Shown here one piece after another: positions 56,417 to 64,000 of a stretch of 64,000 nucleotides of DNA; position 1 is the first letter of the stretch, and each line of letters begins with the position of its first letter. A model generated the notes under the pieces. That model was not told the DNA's origin. It saw only the letters and a program-made list of their open reading frames with translations, and searched no databases. The translations under genes and the position numbers were made by a program. Origin of the DNA: Sulfuracidifex tepidarius (GTDB taxonomy: Archaea; Thermoproteota; Thermoprotei_A; Sulfolobales; Sulfolobaceae); NCBI RefSeq assembly GCF_008326425.1, contig NZ_AP018929.1:1316875-1380874 (forward strand), in the 5' to 3' direction.

Positions 56417-57381
56417 GCGCTGTAAATGCCTACCTACATTCAGTAAGCAGAACAATAAAGACCAAGATCCTTACTCGAGGTGATGTCGGAGAGCTCTTAG
56501 CTGAGGATGACTGGAAACAAGTTTTCAATACCCTAAAGGAAAGGGAATACATTGATGAAATCCCCTCTTCCCTTGAAGAAGGAGAAAGGTTAATTCTGGA
56601 CAGACAGATACATATGCTGGAGAAACTTCTAGGTTATTCTTATAATTCTAAGATATCTAAGGATATAGTAAGTTTATATATGTATAATCTTTTGCTTGAT
56701 GAATTCAAGAGTATTGTGGCTTCAACGATAAACAAGAGACCATTAGCTATGAAATTTCACAGGGAATTGGAGAGGTTTAAAGACGGTGTTCCAGGGTCTG
56801 AGGAGGAGCTTCGTTCTGCAATAAATGGAACAATATTTGGAGAAGCTTACTCTTTCGCCTCCAGTTATGGTTACAAGAACGTAACCCAGTTACTTTCCTT
56901 GCTGGATCTTTATTTCATAGACAAGCTCTCCATGATCGTGGAGACCCTTAAAGGGGACTGGAAGATGCCCGCTAGGTCAATAATATGCGGTTATCAAGAT
57001 TATTACGCTTTGAGTGTGGCTGTGTATCAAGGAATCACGGCTAAACACCTATGTCAAGCCAAGGAAGATCTCATCAAGGACATAACAAGCGCGGACTATA
57101 ATGAAAAAGGTGAAGCGCTAAAGAGATTCGAGCCAGCCAAGTCGATTCCCTCCAAGTCTCCTCCAGAGATCCTATCTAAACTTTGGAACCAAGCCAGAAA
57201 GGAGGCAAGAAAGAATTCTTTGAACGTCTTCATGGGTCAGACCTTCAGCCCCATAATTGTCATGGCCACCAGTGAGATGTTGAGGCTTGACCTAGGTGAT
57301 ATTCTATCCATCGTAAATGGAAAAAGGCTGAAGATGGATAATTCATCCATACAGGAGATGATCTCTTACGATCTGGTCTAA
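56413..57381 (+). CDS. atpC: A-type ATP synthase subunit C
   Basis: A 322-residue all-helical protein of the V-type 39-kDa/subunit C family, which forms the socket between the rotor ring and the central shaft. YLHSVSRTIKTKILTRGDV and the three pseudo-repeats of helical bundle (NLLLDEFKSIVASTINKR, LSLLDLYFIDKLSMIVE, GDILSIVNGKRL near the end) are typical. It overlaps the small coiled-coil gene by 4 nt upstream. Its last 39 nt overlap a convergent unknown gene. Confidence 0.82.
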   Translation: MSAVNAYLHSVSRTIKTKILTRGDVGELLAEDDWKQVFNTLKEREYIDEIPSSLEEGERLILDRQIHMLEKLLGYSYNSKISKDIVSLYMYNLLLDEFKSIVASTINKRPLAMKFHRELERFKDGVPGSEEELRSAINGTIFGEAYSFASSYGYKNVTQLLSLLDLYFIDKLSMIVETLKGDWKMPARSIICGYQDYYALSVAVYQGITAKHLCQAKEDLIKDITSADYNEKGEALKRFEPAKSIPSKSPPEILSKLWNQARKEARKNSLNVFMGQTFSPIIVMATSEMLRLDLGDILSIVNGKRLKMDNSSIQEMISYDLV

Positions 57382-57690
57382 CATTTTTTCATCTACTATA
57401 TAATTGTCCCCTTCCATCATTATCGTGAAGTTGGCCAAGGCTGGAGGATCAGGCATCTCATCTAAGGGCTTTTTCCTACCTAGGTAAATCCACTTTAATT
57501 TCCCATTTACCTTGGTCACTTTATACCAGTACTTCCCGATATAGATGTACTTCTTTTCATTTTTGTAAACTATATGATACGGCTTAAGGTATACTTCATA
57601 CTCCTTTATCTTGGAGTTATACCCATATACCTTCGCTCTCAGCTTCTCCAGAAATCCTTCTACGTTTTCCTTTGGTACCTTAACTAGCAT
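57343..57690 (-). CDS. Conserved hypothetical protein, Tyr-rich
   Basis: Not recognised. The 115-residue protein has a basic N-terminal half and a notable tyrosine-rich middle (VYKNEKKYIYIGKYWYKVTK, about 40-59), then KLKWIYLGRKKPLDEMPDPP, which resembles the single-strand or tRNA-type nucleic-acid-binding strands of small archaeal proteins of the form K(Y/W)-x-YLGR. No membrane segment or signal is present. It is tail to tail with atpC (39-nt overlap) and its start lies 56 bp from the divergent aldo-keto reductase start. Confidence 0.55.
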   Translation of the reverse strand: MLVKVPKENVEGFLEKLRAKVYGYNSKIKEYEVYLKPYHIVYKNEKKYIYIGKYWYKVTKVNGKLKWIYLGRKKPLDEMPDPPALANFTIMMEGDNYIVDEKMLDQIVRDHLLYG

Positions 57691-57746
57691 AGTGAATATG
57701 CTTTTTTTATTTTTCTAAGCATAATGTTAATCAAGAGTGGTATTAC

Positions 57747-58724
57747 ATGAACTTCAGGAAGTTAAGTCATACCGATGATACTGTGTCTGAGATAGGTATC
57801 GGAGTATGGAGCTTGATAACCGACTGGTGGGGAGCTGACGTCTCCAAGGCAGAAAACGTGTTACTGAAGGCTTTCAACGAAGGAGTGAACTTCTTCAATA
57901 CCGCTGACATGTACGGTTATGGAAAAGGGGAGGAGATTTTAGGTAAATTGTTCGAGACCAAGAGAGATAGGATAGTGATAGCTACAAAGATAGGTTACGA
58001 TTTTTATCACAAGAAAGATTCGTTGAAACAGAGTTTCGAAGTCGATTACCTTCAATTCGCATTGAAGAAATCCCTCGAGAGGTTGAAAACTGACTACGTC
58101 GATGTTCTTATGATACATAACCCCAAGATGAACGTGATACTAAACGACGACGTCCTAGAGTTCATGAAAGGGGCGAAGGAGGACGGATTAGCGAAGAGTG
58201 TAGGCGTAGCACTGGGTCCTACTCTAGGGTGGGGGGAAGAAGGTATGAAAGCGATAGACAGAGGATATGAAAGTCTAGAGTACATATACAACTTAATTGA
58301 GCGGGAACCCGGTGAGACTTTCCTAAAAAATGGTGAAATAAATCACCTAATTAGGGTTCCTCACGCTACGGATGTACTCAATGAAATGAAGTGGCCTCTT
58401 TCTACCTCAGAGAAAATGCACAGATCCTTAAAGGATAACCAGTGGGTTCTGAAGGCACATGAGAGAACTAAAAATTTGATGAAGTTCTGTGAGTCAAAAG
58501 GAATAACGCTGTCTCAACTTGCCCTCTTATTCATTTTACACGAGAGAAAAGTGACCTCTGTTTTCCCTAATGTGTCCAGCGAGGAAGAACTCAAAACCTT
58601 CCTTCAGGTCGAGGAGATAGAACCTTTAAACGACGACGATATGAAGTTCCTTTCAGATTATTACAAGAGAAACTATAAGGACCTTAACGTGGAAAGTATA
58701 GGAGAGACTATCCGTTATAAGTGA
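57747..58724 (+). CDS. Aldo/keto reductase
   Basis: A 325-residue NAD(P)H-dependent (beta/alpha)8 oxidoreductase. Catalytic residues: D and Y in FFNTADMYGYGKGEEILG (the D-x4-Y tetrad part), K in IATKIGYDF and H in VLMIHNPKM. The C-terminal nucleotide-binding loop is around VTSVFPNVSSEEEL, divergent from the usual IPG-type. The substrate is unknown; the family reduces aldehydes and sugars. Its last 17 nt overlap the convergent rdgB gene. Confidence 0.88.
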   Translation: MNFRKLSHTDDTVSEIGIGVWSLITDWWGADVSKAENVLLKAFNEGVNFFNTADMYGYGKGEEILGKLFETKRDRIVIATKIGYDFYHKKDSLKQSFEVDYLQFALKKSLERLKTDYVDVLMIHNPKMNVILNDDVLEFMKGAKEDGLAKSVGVALGPTLGWGEEGMKAIDRGYESLEYIYNLIEREPGETFLKNGEINHLIRVPHATDVLNEMKWPLSTSEKMHRSLKDNQWVLKAHERTKNLMKFCESKGITLSQLALLFILHERKVTSVFPNVSSEEELKTFLQVEEIEPLNDDDMKFLSDYYKRNYKDLNVESIGETIRYK

Positions 58725-59268
58725 GGAAGAAGTCTAAGAACTTGAGGAAAGCCCTGGCTCTATGCGAATATTTATTCTTCTCTGAAATTTCCATTTCAGC
58801 GAAGGTTTTATCTGAGCCGTTAGGTATGAAAATTGGATCGAAACCGAATCCTCTTACGCCCTTAGCTTCCTCACTTATTTTGCCCTCCACATCGCCGTGA
58901 AACGTGAGAGTTTTTTTACCATCTGTAAAAGTTATTACGGTCTCAAAATTAGCTTCCCTTCTTTTCACGTTAGAGAGTAACCTCAGCATACCTTCTATGC
59001 CTATAGTTTTACGCACAAACTTGGTATAAGGTCCAGGAAATCCATTCAAGGCGTCCACGAAAAGACCACTGTCGTCAACTATCAAAGGAGACCTGAAACT
59101 TAAGAAGGAGTCTATTGCAGAGTGGAGGGATATCTCCTCTATGGTATCTGCTTGAACCTCGACTTTAGGACAGTTTATCCACTCCAGTTTCACGCCTTTC
59201 CCTTCGGCTATTTCATTCATTTCCTTGAACTTGCCCTCGTTCCCCGTGATCAGCTTAATCGTCTTCAT
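58708..59268 (-). CDS. rdgB: XTP/dITP pyrophosphatase (RdgB/HAM1)
   Basis: House-cleaning enzyme that hydrolyses deaminated purine triphosphates to monophosphates. The 186-residue protein has LITGNEGKFKEMNEI (substrate loop), IVDDSGLFVDALNGFPGPYT (catalytic aspartate and purine site) and GFGFDPIFIPNG, ending SHRARAF. The start is ATG 59268, 14 nt inside bud32; TTG 59274 is also possible. It is the last gene of the S24e-S27ae-Kae1-Bud32-RdgB operon. Confidence 0.94.
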   Translation of the reverse strand: MKTIKLITGNEGKFKEMNEIAEGKGVKLEWINCPKVEVQADTIEEISLHSAIDSFLSFRSPLIVDDSGLFVDALNGFPGPYTKFVRKTIGIEGMLRLLSNVKRREANFETVITFTDGKKTLTFHGDVEGKISEEAKGVRGFGFDPIFIPNGSDKTFAEMEISEKNKYSHRARAFLKFLDFFLTYNG

Positions 59269-59917
59269 AGTCAAACACGTATTTCTTTCTTTCCTCTCTA
59301 CTTACATATCTTCCCCTCGATCTTATCCTCCTAGCGGCGTCAAGAACAGAGAAGGCCCTCTCCTTCCCCGCCACGTCAGAGTATCCTTCCATGAACGTGG
59401 AGATCAGTTTGTCCCTTACATCGGGTTTCATCGTCTCAAGTGAACGATAGAAAACTTCTATGTCGGTCCCGAAGTCCTCTATATCGTCTGTTCTTTTCGC
59501 TAACCCGAAATCAATCAGAAACAGCTCTCCTTTCTCATTCACAATGAAATTATTGGGATTTACGTCACCGTGAGCTATGCCATGCATGTGGAGTAATGCT
59601 ATATATTCTCCCATTTTCCTGGTTACCTCATCTTTACAATCGGTTTCTCTTACCGTGACTCCGTCTATGTATTCCAACACTAGGGTATTGCTCTCCTTGT
59701 CTATATAGAAAATTGCAGGTGTATTAACTCCTATCTTTAAGGCATTGTAGATGAAATGTGCTTCCATCATGGTTCTCTCTGTGTTAATTTTCTTGTCCAA
59801 GGATGGATCTCTGTAAGGTTTAGATCTTCTCTCCTTAAATATAGCTCTGTAACCTAGGAAATACCCTTCATAAATGATGGATTCTGCACCTCTCTTCAAC
59901 ACTTTCAGCTTCTCCAT
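59255..59917 (-). CDS. bud32: Bud32 KEOPS-complex kinase/ATPase
   Basis: Small atypical kinase of the KEOPS complex, which makes tRNA t6A37 with Kae1. The 220-residue protein shows [12 protein letters not shown] (glycine-poor loop), the lysine in [28 protein letters not shown], and the catalytic [11 protein letters not shown] and LIDFGLAK. The missing activation segment fits the Bud32 type. The C-terminus ([20 protein letters not shown]) lies next to rdgB (14-nt overlap). It overlaps kae1 by 13 nt; in several euryarchaea these two are fused, but here they are separate. Confidence 0.95.
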   Translation of the reverse strand: MEKLKVLKRGAESIIYEGYFLGYRAIFKERRSKPYRDPSLDKKINTERTMMEAHFIYNALKIGVNTPAIFYIDKESNTLVLEYIDGVTVRETDCKDEVTRKMGEYIALLHMHGIAHGDVNPNNFIVNEKGELFLIDFGLAKRTDDIEDFGTDIEVFYRSLETMKPDVRDKLISTFMEGYSDVAGKERAFSVLDAARRIRSRGRYVSREERKKYVFDYEDD

Positions 59918-60900
59918 TTAGCCTCTACCTCGTCTACCCTCCATCTGGGCCTGACCTGGGACTTATCCACATCAACTGTGATTCCGGCCTTAGCTTCTAA
60001 CATTCCCGCGTAAGCTATCATGGCCCCATTGTCGCCTGAGAACTCCGAAGGGACAACTTTTATCTCCACTCCCCAGTCCTTCCCTAAAGCTTCAAACTTG
60101 TTCCTTAAGCTTCCACTAGCAGCGACTCCTCCAACTATCAGGATCTCCCTCTTTCCAGATAAGGCTAGGGCCCTCTCAGTGGCTTCCAATAGCATATCGA
60201 AAGCAACTTCCCTTAACGTTAAACAAACATCTCCTATATCGTTGTTCTTCAAGGCGTTCTCTGCGGCAGTCAGAAGCCCTGAATAAGACATGTCCTGTCC
60301 CTTGACAACGTAGGGGAAATCTATTATCTTGTTCCCTTTCTCAGCGCATAGATCTATAACATGTCTTCCGTTTATTATGTAAGGAGGAGCTAGGCCTGCG
60401 TCCCTAGAGAAGGTATCCATGAGATTTCCCAAAGCTATGTCTAGAGTCTCACCGAAAACCCTGAATCTGCCCTTGTAAAGGGTTATTATCTGGGTGTTAC
60501 CTCCTGACAAGTAAAGAACCAGGGGGTCCTTCACTTTCGTAGTAAGGAAACCTATCTCTATATGTCCTATTCCATGGTTGACAGGAACTAACGGCTTACC
60601 ATAACGCAATGACAATGCCCTAGCCACGGTAGCTCCAACCCTGAGTGCTGGACCTATACCGGGTCCCATAGAGAACGCGATGTAATCTACGTCATTCATG
60701 CTTATGGATGCCTTCCTCAAAGCAGACCTCATGACTGACGGGGCTACAGAAGCATGATGGGAGAGAAGGTCTGTAGGTTTCATCCCACCTTCTTTAGGTA
60801 CGTAAGTGTCCCTTTCATTAGCTAGGATATAAGGGTCTTCATCCCTTACTATTCCTACTCCAAAAGTATGAGCTGTGGACTCAATGCCTAAAACTAGCAT
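59905..60900 (-). CDS. kae1: Kae1 (TsaD family) threonylcarbamoyltransferase subunit
   Basis: Catalytic subunit that transfers the threonylcarbamoyl group to A37 of ANN-decoding tRNAs. In 331 residues: [16 protein letters not shown] (ASKHA fold start), the metal-binding histidines in [23 protein letters not shown], and [10 protein letters not shown], with [11 protein letters not shown] and [10 protein letters not shown] at the C-terminus. It is between S27ae (one-base overlap) and bud32 (13-nt overlap). The other KEOPS members (Cgi121, Pcc1) are elsewhere. Confidence 0.96.
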   Translation of the reverse strand: MLVLGIESTAHTFGVGIVRDEDPYILANERDTYVPKEGGMKPTDLLSHHASVAPSVMRSALRKASISMNDVDYIAFSMGPGIGPALRVGATVARALSLRYGKPLVPVNHGIGHIEIGFLTTKVKDPLVLYLSGGNTQIITLYKGRFRVFGETLDIALGNLMDTFSRDAGLAPPYIINGRHVIDLCAEKGNKIIDFPYVVKGQDMSYSGLLTAAENALKNNDIGDVCLTLREVAFDMLLEATERALALSGKREILIVGGVAASGSLRNKFEALGKDWGVEIKVVPSEFSGDNGAMIAYAGMLEAKAGITVDVDKSQVRPRWRVDEVEAKWRS

Positions 60901-61091
60901 TACTTACCTTTCCTTCCTACGAATTCTGTGTATTTACACTTTCCGCAAGACCACCTTTCTACTGGCTTGATGTGGTGTGCCATTATGCTTCCGCATCTAG
61001 GACATTTCTTGTTCTTTAATTTTATCTGTTCTCCTTGAACCTCGTAATAGAGCCTTACGACGGCCTTAGTACCTCCTTCCTTCTTAGGCAT
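60900..61091 (-). CDS. rps27ae: Small-subunit ribosomal protein S27ae (eS31)
   Basis: A 63-residue zinc ribosomal protein: [19 protein letters not shown], then zinc ligands CPRCGS and CGKC. In eukaryotes it is fused to ubiquitin; here it is free, as in archaea. The start is ATG 61091, eight bases inside the S24e gene; the longer open frame lies wholly inside S24e. It precedes kae1 with a one-base overlap. Confidence 0.95.
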   Translation of the reverse strand: MPKKEGGTKAVVRLYYEVQGEQIKLKNKKCPRCGSIMAHHIKPVERWSCGKCKYTEFVGRKGK

Positions 61092-61440
61092 TGCTCTTTC
61101 CACCCTTCTTGCTCTTAGTTCCGGCGTCCCTATCAAGTATGTGCTTCCTTTCCATCTTCTTCATTATGTCCTCTGAGTTATACACGTGAACTCTAGCAAG
61201 ACTATACCCTGCACCGTAAGGAGTATCAACTCTCCTTACTACAACTAGGTTCTCTTTAGTTTGCAGAAGTGACGCAACAGCGTTCTTAAGCTCCTTCCTT
61301 GATGGAGTGGAGCTACCTATATGATATATCCTAAGCGTTAGCTCTTCTCTTCCTACTACGTCGTTCTTCACTCTCTTTTCGACTACACCTTCAGCTTTTT
61401 CTGACAACTTGACCTTCATTTCAGACAAGGCAATCAACAT
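61084..61440 (-). CDS. rps24e: Small-subunit ribosomal protein S24e (eS24)
   Basis: A 118-residue protein with the eS24 pattern: [63 protein letters not shown] and [16 protein letters not shown]. The start is ATG 61440 with a CTTAAAA box 20-26 bp upstream; ATG 61419 ([11 protein letters not shown]) would also give a full domain. It is first in the operon that continues with S27ae, Kae1, Bud32 and RdgB. Confidence 0.94.
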   Translation of the reverse strand: MLIALSEMKVKLSEKAEGVVEKRVKNDVVGREELTLRIYHIGSSTPSRKELKNAVASLLQTKENLVVVRRVDTPYGAGYSLARVHVYNSEDIMKKMERKHILDRDAGTKSKKGGKSNA

Positions 61441-61467
61441 CTCTAATATCTTGTGTGAATTTTAAGA

Positions 61468-62256
61468 CTAACGGATGTCGTGGATAATGTCTTCTGCCAC
61501 TTTCCTTCCGGAGAGTAACATAGCACCGAATATCGGCCCCATCCTTGGAAGGCCCCTAACTTCTGCCGTTGCCATTCCAGATGAATAAAGCCCCTCTGCC
61601 ACCTTCCCTGAGTTCATTACAACAAGCTCTTCAGCTATCTCGCTGTACGCTGACTTCTCACCTGGGATCTGTATGTTGAGTTCTGGTAATTTCCTTGCTG
61701 CTACTGAAATAATTTCTGAGTCATGACCAGTTGCGTCCAACACTGCTTTAGCTGAAATGAACAGCGGGTCAACGTGAAGACCTGACATCTGGGTTGAGGT
61801 CCACTCGACTGCAACCCCTGCCACTCTCAGAGGATCCTCCCTGAATATTACGTCGTCTACAGTCACTCCGTGTATTATCTTAGCTCCAGCATCTACTACT
61901 GCAGCCCCCAACTTAGCCATGAACTCAGCCGTGTCTACCACGAAGACACCTTCCTCTACTTCCTTCATCTTTACGCCTACTTCCTCCATTATCTCGTTTG
62001 CGGGAGTCTCTATGACTACCTTATGAAAGTTCATTGCTCCTCCACCTATTCCACCACCGAAACTTAGTCTCCTTTCGAAAATAACCGTCTTCTTGCCTGC
62101 CTTCGCCAAGTAATACGCAGCGGTCATCCCCGAAGGACCGGCTCCTACTATTACTACGTCTGAATCGACAATACTCATCCAATCTTCCATTGTGTACTTT
62201 ATGATGTATTGACTTATCTTTTTCTCATCAACCTGCTTTATCCTAATCTGTTCCAT
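61468..62256 (-). CDS. thi4: Thi4-type thiazole synthase, archaeal sulfide-dependent form
   Basis: Makes the thiazole of thiamine from NAD and glycine. The 262-residue protein has the dinucleotide motif [38 protein letters not shown] and the C-terminal [19 protein letters not shown]. Yeast Thi4 donates sulfur from an active-site cysteine; here the equivalent loop reads [10 protein letters not shown] with a histidine and no cysteine, the form of the Methanocaldococcus enzyme that uses free sulfide and is catalytic, not suicidal. It follows the S24e operon on the same strand but starts upstream of it, separated by 27 bp. Confidence 0.9.
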   Translation of the reverse strand: MEQIRIKQVDEKKISQYIIKYTMEDWMSIVDSDVVIVGAGPSGMTAAYYLAKAGKKTVIFERRLSFGGGIGGGAMNFHKVVIETPANEIMEEVGVKMKEVEEGVFVVDTAEFMAKLGAAVVDAGAKIIHGVTVDDVIFREDPLRVAGVAVEWTSTQMSGLHVDPLFISAKAVLDATGHDSEIISVAARKLPELNIQIPGEKSAYSEIAEELVVMNSGKVAEGLYSSGMATAEVRGLPRMGPIFGAMLLSGRKVAEDIIHDIR

Positions 62257-62345
62257 AAGGAGAAGTCTTCATAACTAAGTTATAAAGTAACTTATAAAAA
62301 AGTAATCATTAATTAGTTTATTAATTACAATTACGAGTTATCTGC

Positions 62346-62555
62346 ATGCCGTTAAGTATAGATTACGAAGCCAAATCAATAAAGTGCGACTGGTGTAAAA
62401 ACGTAATTAAAGGAAAACCTTTAACTGTAAAGACGTGTTGCAACAATAAACCGTGGGTTTTCTGTAGTGAAAGGTGCTATAGACAATGGATGACGGAATG
62501 GCTAAAGAGACAGGAACAAATAAAGGGAGGGAGAAAGGCAACGAAGTTACTGTAG
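62346..62555 (+). CDS. Small zinc-finger protein, TRASH/FCS-like
   Basis: A 69-residue protein with C14-x2-C17, C31-C32 and F-C40-S-x2-C44, the pattern of TRASH/FCS metal-binding fingers, followed by a basic amphipathic helix (RQWMTEWLKRQEQIKGG, KATKLL). It may be a metal sensor, chaperone or a nucleic-acid-binding accessory. Its last 70 nt overlap the UbiX start in another frame, so the two are tightly coupled. TTATTAATTACAATTACG lies upstream as promoter region. No direct precedent for the gene is recalled. Confidence 0.72.
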   Translation: MPLSIDYEAKSIKCDWCKNVIKGKPLTVKTCCNNKPWVFCSERCYRQWMTEWLKRQEQIKGGRKATKLL

Positions 62556-63112
62556 CTATAACGGGAGCTAGCGGAATAATATATGGTCTGAGAACAGTAG
62601 AGGAGCTTGTAAAGTTAGGATACAGGCCCATGGTAATTTTATCGAGGGAAGCAGAGAAGGTGGCTAGAATAGAGAACGGTTTCGATTTGAGGCAGAAAAT
62701 AGGTGAACTCGCTTCCTTCTTCATGGAGGAAGAGATTGACGCACCCATGTCGAGCTCAAGCTACACTGTCTGGACTTTAGGGATGGCTATAATACCCTGT
62801 AGCGTTAAAAGCATGGCTGAGATAGCGAACGGAATAGCATCAAACTTGGTCTCCCGTGCTGCTCTAAATTACGTAAGGACAGGAGGAAAGCTAGTTCTAG
62901 TAGTTAGGGAGACGCCCCTCGGTGCGATAGAGCTTGAAAATGCACTGAAGCTCGCCAGACTCGGCGTGATTTTCTTACCTGCTTCACCGGGTTTTTACAC
63001 CATGCCTAAGAGCATTGATGACATGGTCAACTTCGTTGTAGGAAAAACTTTAGATATGTTAGGAATAAAACATGAAATTTATAATAAATGGAAAGGAACA
63101 AGAGTTTTATAA
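62486..63112 (+). CDS. ubiX: UbiX-like flavin prenyltransferase
   Basis: Makes prenylated FMN, the cofactor of UbiD decarboxylases, from FMN and dimethylallyl phosphate. The 208-residue protein has VTVAITGASGIIYGLRTVEEL (flavin loop), SSSSYTVWTLGMAIIPCS (phosphate site) and VVRETPLGAIELENALKLARLG, FLPASPGFYTMP near the C-terminus. The start is uncertain: ATG 62486 has AAGGTG about 12 nt upstream; ATG 62498 is a second option. Either start lies inside the zinc-finger gene. No ubiD is in the window. It converges on the Cys-rich gene with a 6-nt overlap. Confidence 0.9.
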   Translation: MDDGMAKETGTNKGREKGNEVTVAITGASGIIYGLRTVEELVKLGYRPMVILSREAEKVARIENGFDLRQKIGELASFFMEEEIDAPMSSSSYTVWTLGMAIIPCSVKSMAEIANGIASNLVSRAALNYVRTGGKLVLVVRETPLGAIELENALKLARLGVIFLPASPGFYTMPKSIDDMVNFVVGKTLDMLGIKHEIYNKWKGTRVL

Positions 63113-63496
63113 AATGTCTATGTCCTTCTTTCCGAACTTCTTAGAGATTATGTCCTTGACTTTGTCTACCTCATCGTCTCCGGTTAAGTCTTTCTCTATG
63201 TCGTCATCAGTCTTCCTTGCGTTAGCATAGGCGCAACGATTTCCAGGGAGAAGTGCTCTCTTCTCACAGTAAGCGTATTGGCAGTCTCCTGTGATACAAG
63301 TATCTCCTACCCACCTGCACCAGCCAACTTTTTGAGGATTTCCCTTATTGTATTTCTGCTGTATTAGTAGGGCTTTCTTGTTACACCTAAAATAGGGACA
63401 TAGATAGTTACACTTTCCGCCTAACGGTAGAGGTTTTGGCTCTCCCTGAAGGGAAGCCTTATCATTAAAGCGAACTTTATTTGGCTGATCTCTCAA
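63107..63496 (-). CDS. Cysteine-rich protein of unknown function
   Basis: Not recognised as a named family. The 129-residue protein has eight or more cysteines: CNYLCPYFRC (29, 33, 38), then CRW, CITGDCQYAYC and CAYANA. Spacing C-x3-C-x4-C followed by C-x6-C-x4-C-x4-C suggests two metal centres (Zn or Fe-S). The C-terminal third is acidic and lysine-rich (DDDIEKDLTGDDEVDKVKDI) and probably helical. It starts with TTG 63496, 33 bp after endA's stop and on the same strand, so it may be co-transcribed with endA. It converges on ubiX. Confidence 0.65.
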   Translation of the reverse strand: MRDQPNKVRFNDKASLQGEPKPLPLGGKCNYLCPYFRCNKKALLIQQKYNKGNPQKVGWCRWVGDTCITGDCQYAYCEKRALLPGNRCAYANARKTDDDIEKDLTGDDEVDKVKDIISKKFGKKDIDIL

Positions 63497-63529
63497 GTAG
63501 ACTAACCCCCGTTTAACCTTTATATCAAG

Positions 63530-64000
63530 TTACATTTTTACCCATTTAAACATTGTGTACTTTATGAGTTCCTTTTTGAGATCTACCATAGCTAGAACCA
63601 AGGTCTTCCTAGTGCTATGAGATACCCTGCCGAAACTCATGAGTTCTAAAGGAGATATCTCGTTGTTTATATCCAACGCTATGACTACGAAAGGAGCATG
63701 CTCTATGCCCGGACCCATCGTGTAAACAGCGAAGTCTGCTCCGAACTTGATTCCAGACCTAACGATGAACTTCTTTTTCCTTAAATCCGAGTACACAGCG
63801 TAAAGCACATTGAACCTATCTACAGTAGCCAAAGCATGTTTAGTCAGCTCATCCTTAGTCACTTTCTTCCCATCTAAGTTGACTATCTCTAACCCAAAGT
63901 TTTCCATTAGGTATAAGGATTCCACAAAGGATAACTCTAAAGGCCTGTCGACCTCCTCAGGTCCCTTTGGCTTAGGAACTCCCAGAGGCTTACCGAAGAA
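63530..64000 (-). CDS. endA: tRNA-splicing endonuclease catalytic subunit EndA, 5' end outside window
   Basis: Cleaves bulge-helix-bulge introns in tRNA, rRNA and some mRNAs. The frame is open to the edge, so the gene is truncated at its 5' end; the visible part starts within FFGKPLGVPKPKGPEEVDRP. The catalytic triad is visible in the C-terminal domain: Y in FAVYTMGPG, H in IEHAPF and K in SHSTRKTLV. RFNVLYAVYSDLRKKKFIVR and GIKFGADF match Sulfolobus EndA, which works with a non-catalytic partner as a hetero-tetramer and accepts relaxed and mRNA motifs. This matches the cbf5 intron found 38 kb away. Confidence 0.94.
   Translation of the reverse strand, partial: FFGKPLGVPKPKGPEEVDRPLELSFVESLYLMENFGLEIVNLDGKKVTKDELTKHALATVDRFNVLYAVYSDLRKKKFIVRSGIKFGADFAVYTMGPGIEHAPFVVIALDINNEISPLELMSFGRVSHSTRKTLVLAMVDLKKELIKYTMFKWVKM

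Overview
The window is a contiguous piece of a Sulfolobales (thermoacidophilic crenarchaeal) chromosome. Lineage markers include Rpo13, two distinct PCNA paralogues, a 1240-residue reverse gyrase, a free-standing threonyl-tRNA synthetase editing protein, an XPB-Bax1 pair, a Cbf5 gene with an archaeal pre-mRNA intron, leaderless genes with TATA boxes 25-30 bp upstream of the start codon, and AGA/AGG-rich arginine usage. From memory the gene order from about 15.7 to 53 kb resembles the Saccharolobus solfataricus SSO038x-SSO042x region. The moderate GC content would suit Metallosphaera or a relative, but I cannot name a species. I see no insertion sequence, provirus or CRISPR array.

Layout. 0-3 kb: end of an ABC importer operon and a Tat translocase cluster (two TatA-like proteins, TatC). 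3-9.3 kb: a HAD phosphatase, then an MFS transporter, an M61 aminopeptidase with PDZ domain and Elp3, followed by a ferredoxin lacking the usual zinc ligands and a Trm9-like methyltransferase. 9.3-15.5 kb: an alpha/beta hydrolase, the XPB-Bax1 repair pair, an alcohol dehydrogenase and a PaaK-like CoA ligase. 15.7-23.3 kb: mevalonate kinase, ThrRS-ed and a beta-CASP RNase on one strand, NAC and an HTH regulator, tRNA-Pro, and an amino-sugar pair (GlmS and a GlmU-like protein). 23.3-28.6 kb: tRNA-Gly, tRNA-Ser, an RsmC-like methyltransferase, intron-containing cbf5, L14e and an Lhr-type helicase.

28.7-45 kb: a membrane-anchored HerA-like ATPase, Rpo13 and PCNA1; a five-gene riboflavin operon including a deaminase-family amidohydrolase; CbiA; PCNA3 followed by a split MetE and S15; CbiX; and the S6e, aIF2-gamma, PIN, Rpo7, Spt4, dephospho-CoA kinase operon. 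45-55 kb: VAT/Cdc48 with phosphoglycerate mutase, diverging from reverse gyrase, which is followed by a nitrilase-fold protein lacking catalytic residues; then S25e and a TrmB-type regulator. 55-64 kb: a 48-residue ribbon-helix-helix protein, TrmI, two A-type ATPase subunits, an aldo-keto reductase, the S24e, S27ae, Kae1, Bud32, RdgB operon, Thi4, a small zinc-finger protein overlapping UbiX, a Cys-rich unknown, and EndA running off the end.

Most of the window is core information processing and cofactor synthesis. The points I find most worth pursuing are: (i) a 16-nt cbf5 intron with a textbook bulge-helix-bulge, whose removal builds the catalytic aspartate codon, with the splicing endonuclease gene also in the window; (ii) an Elp3, zinc-less ferredoxin, Trm9-like run that looks like a wobble-uridine modification module; (iii) a deaminase-type amidohydrolase at the end of the riboflavin operon, a candidate for a missing archaeal step; (iv) a catalytically dead nitrilase-fold protein directly behind reverse gyrase.
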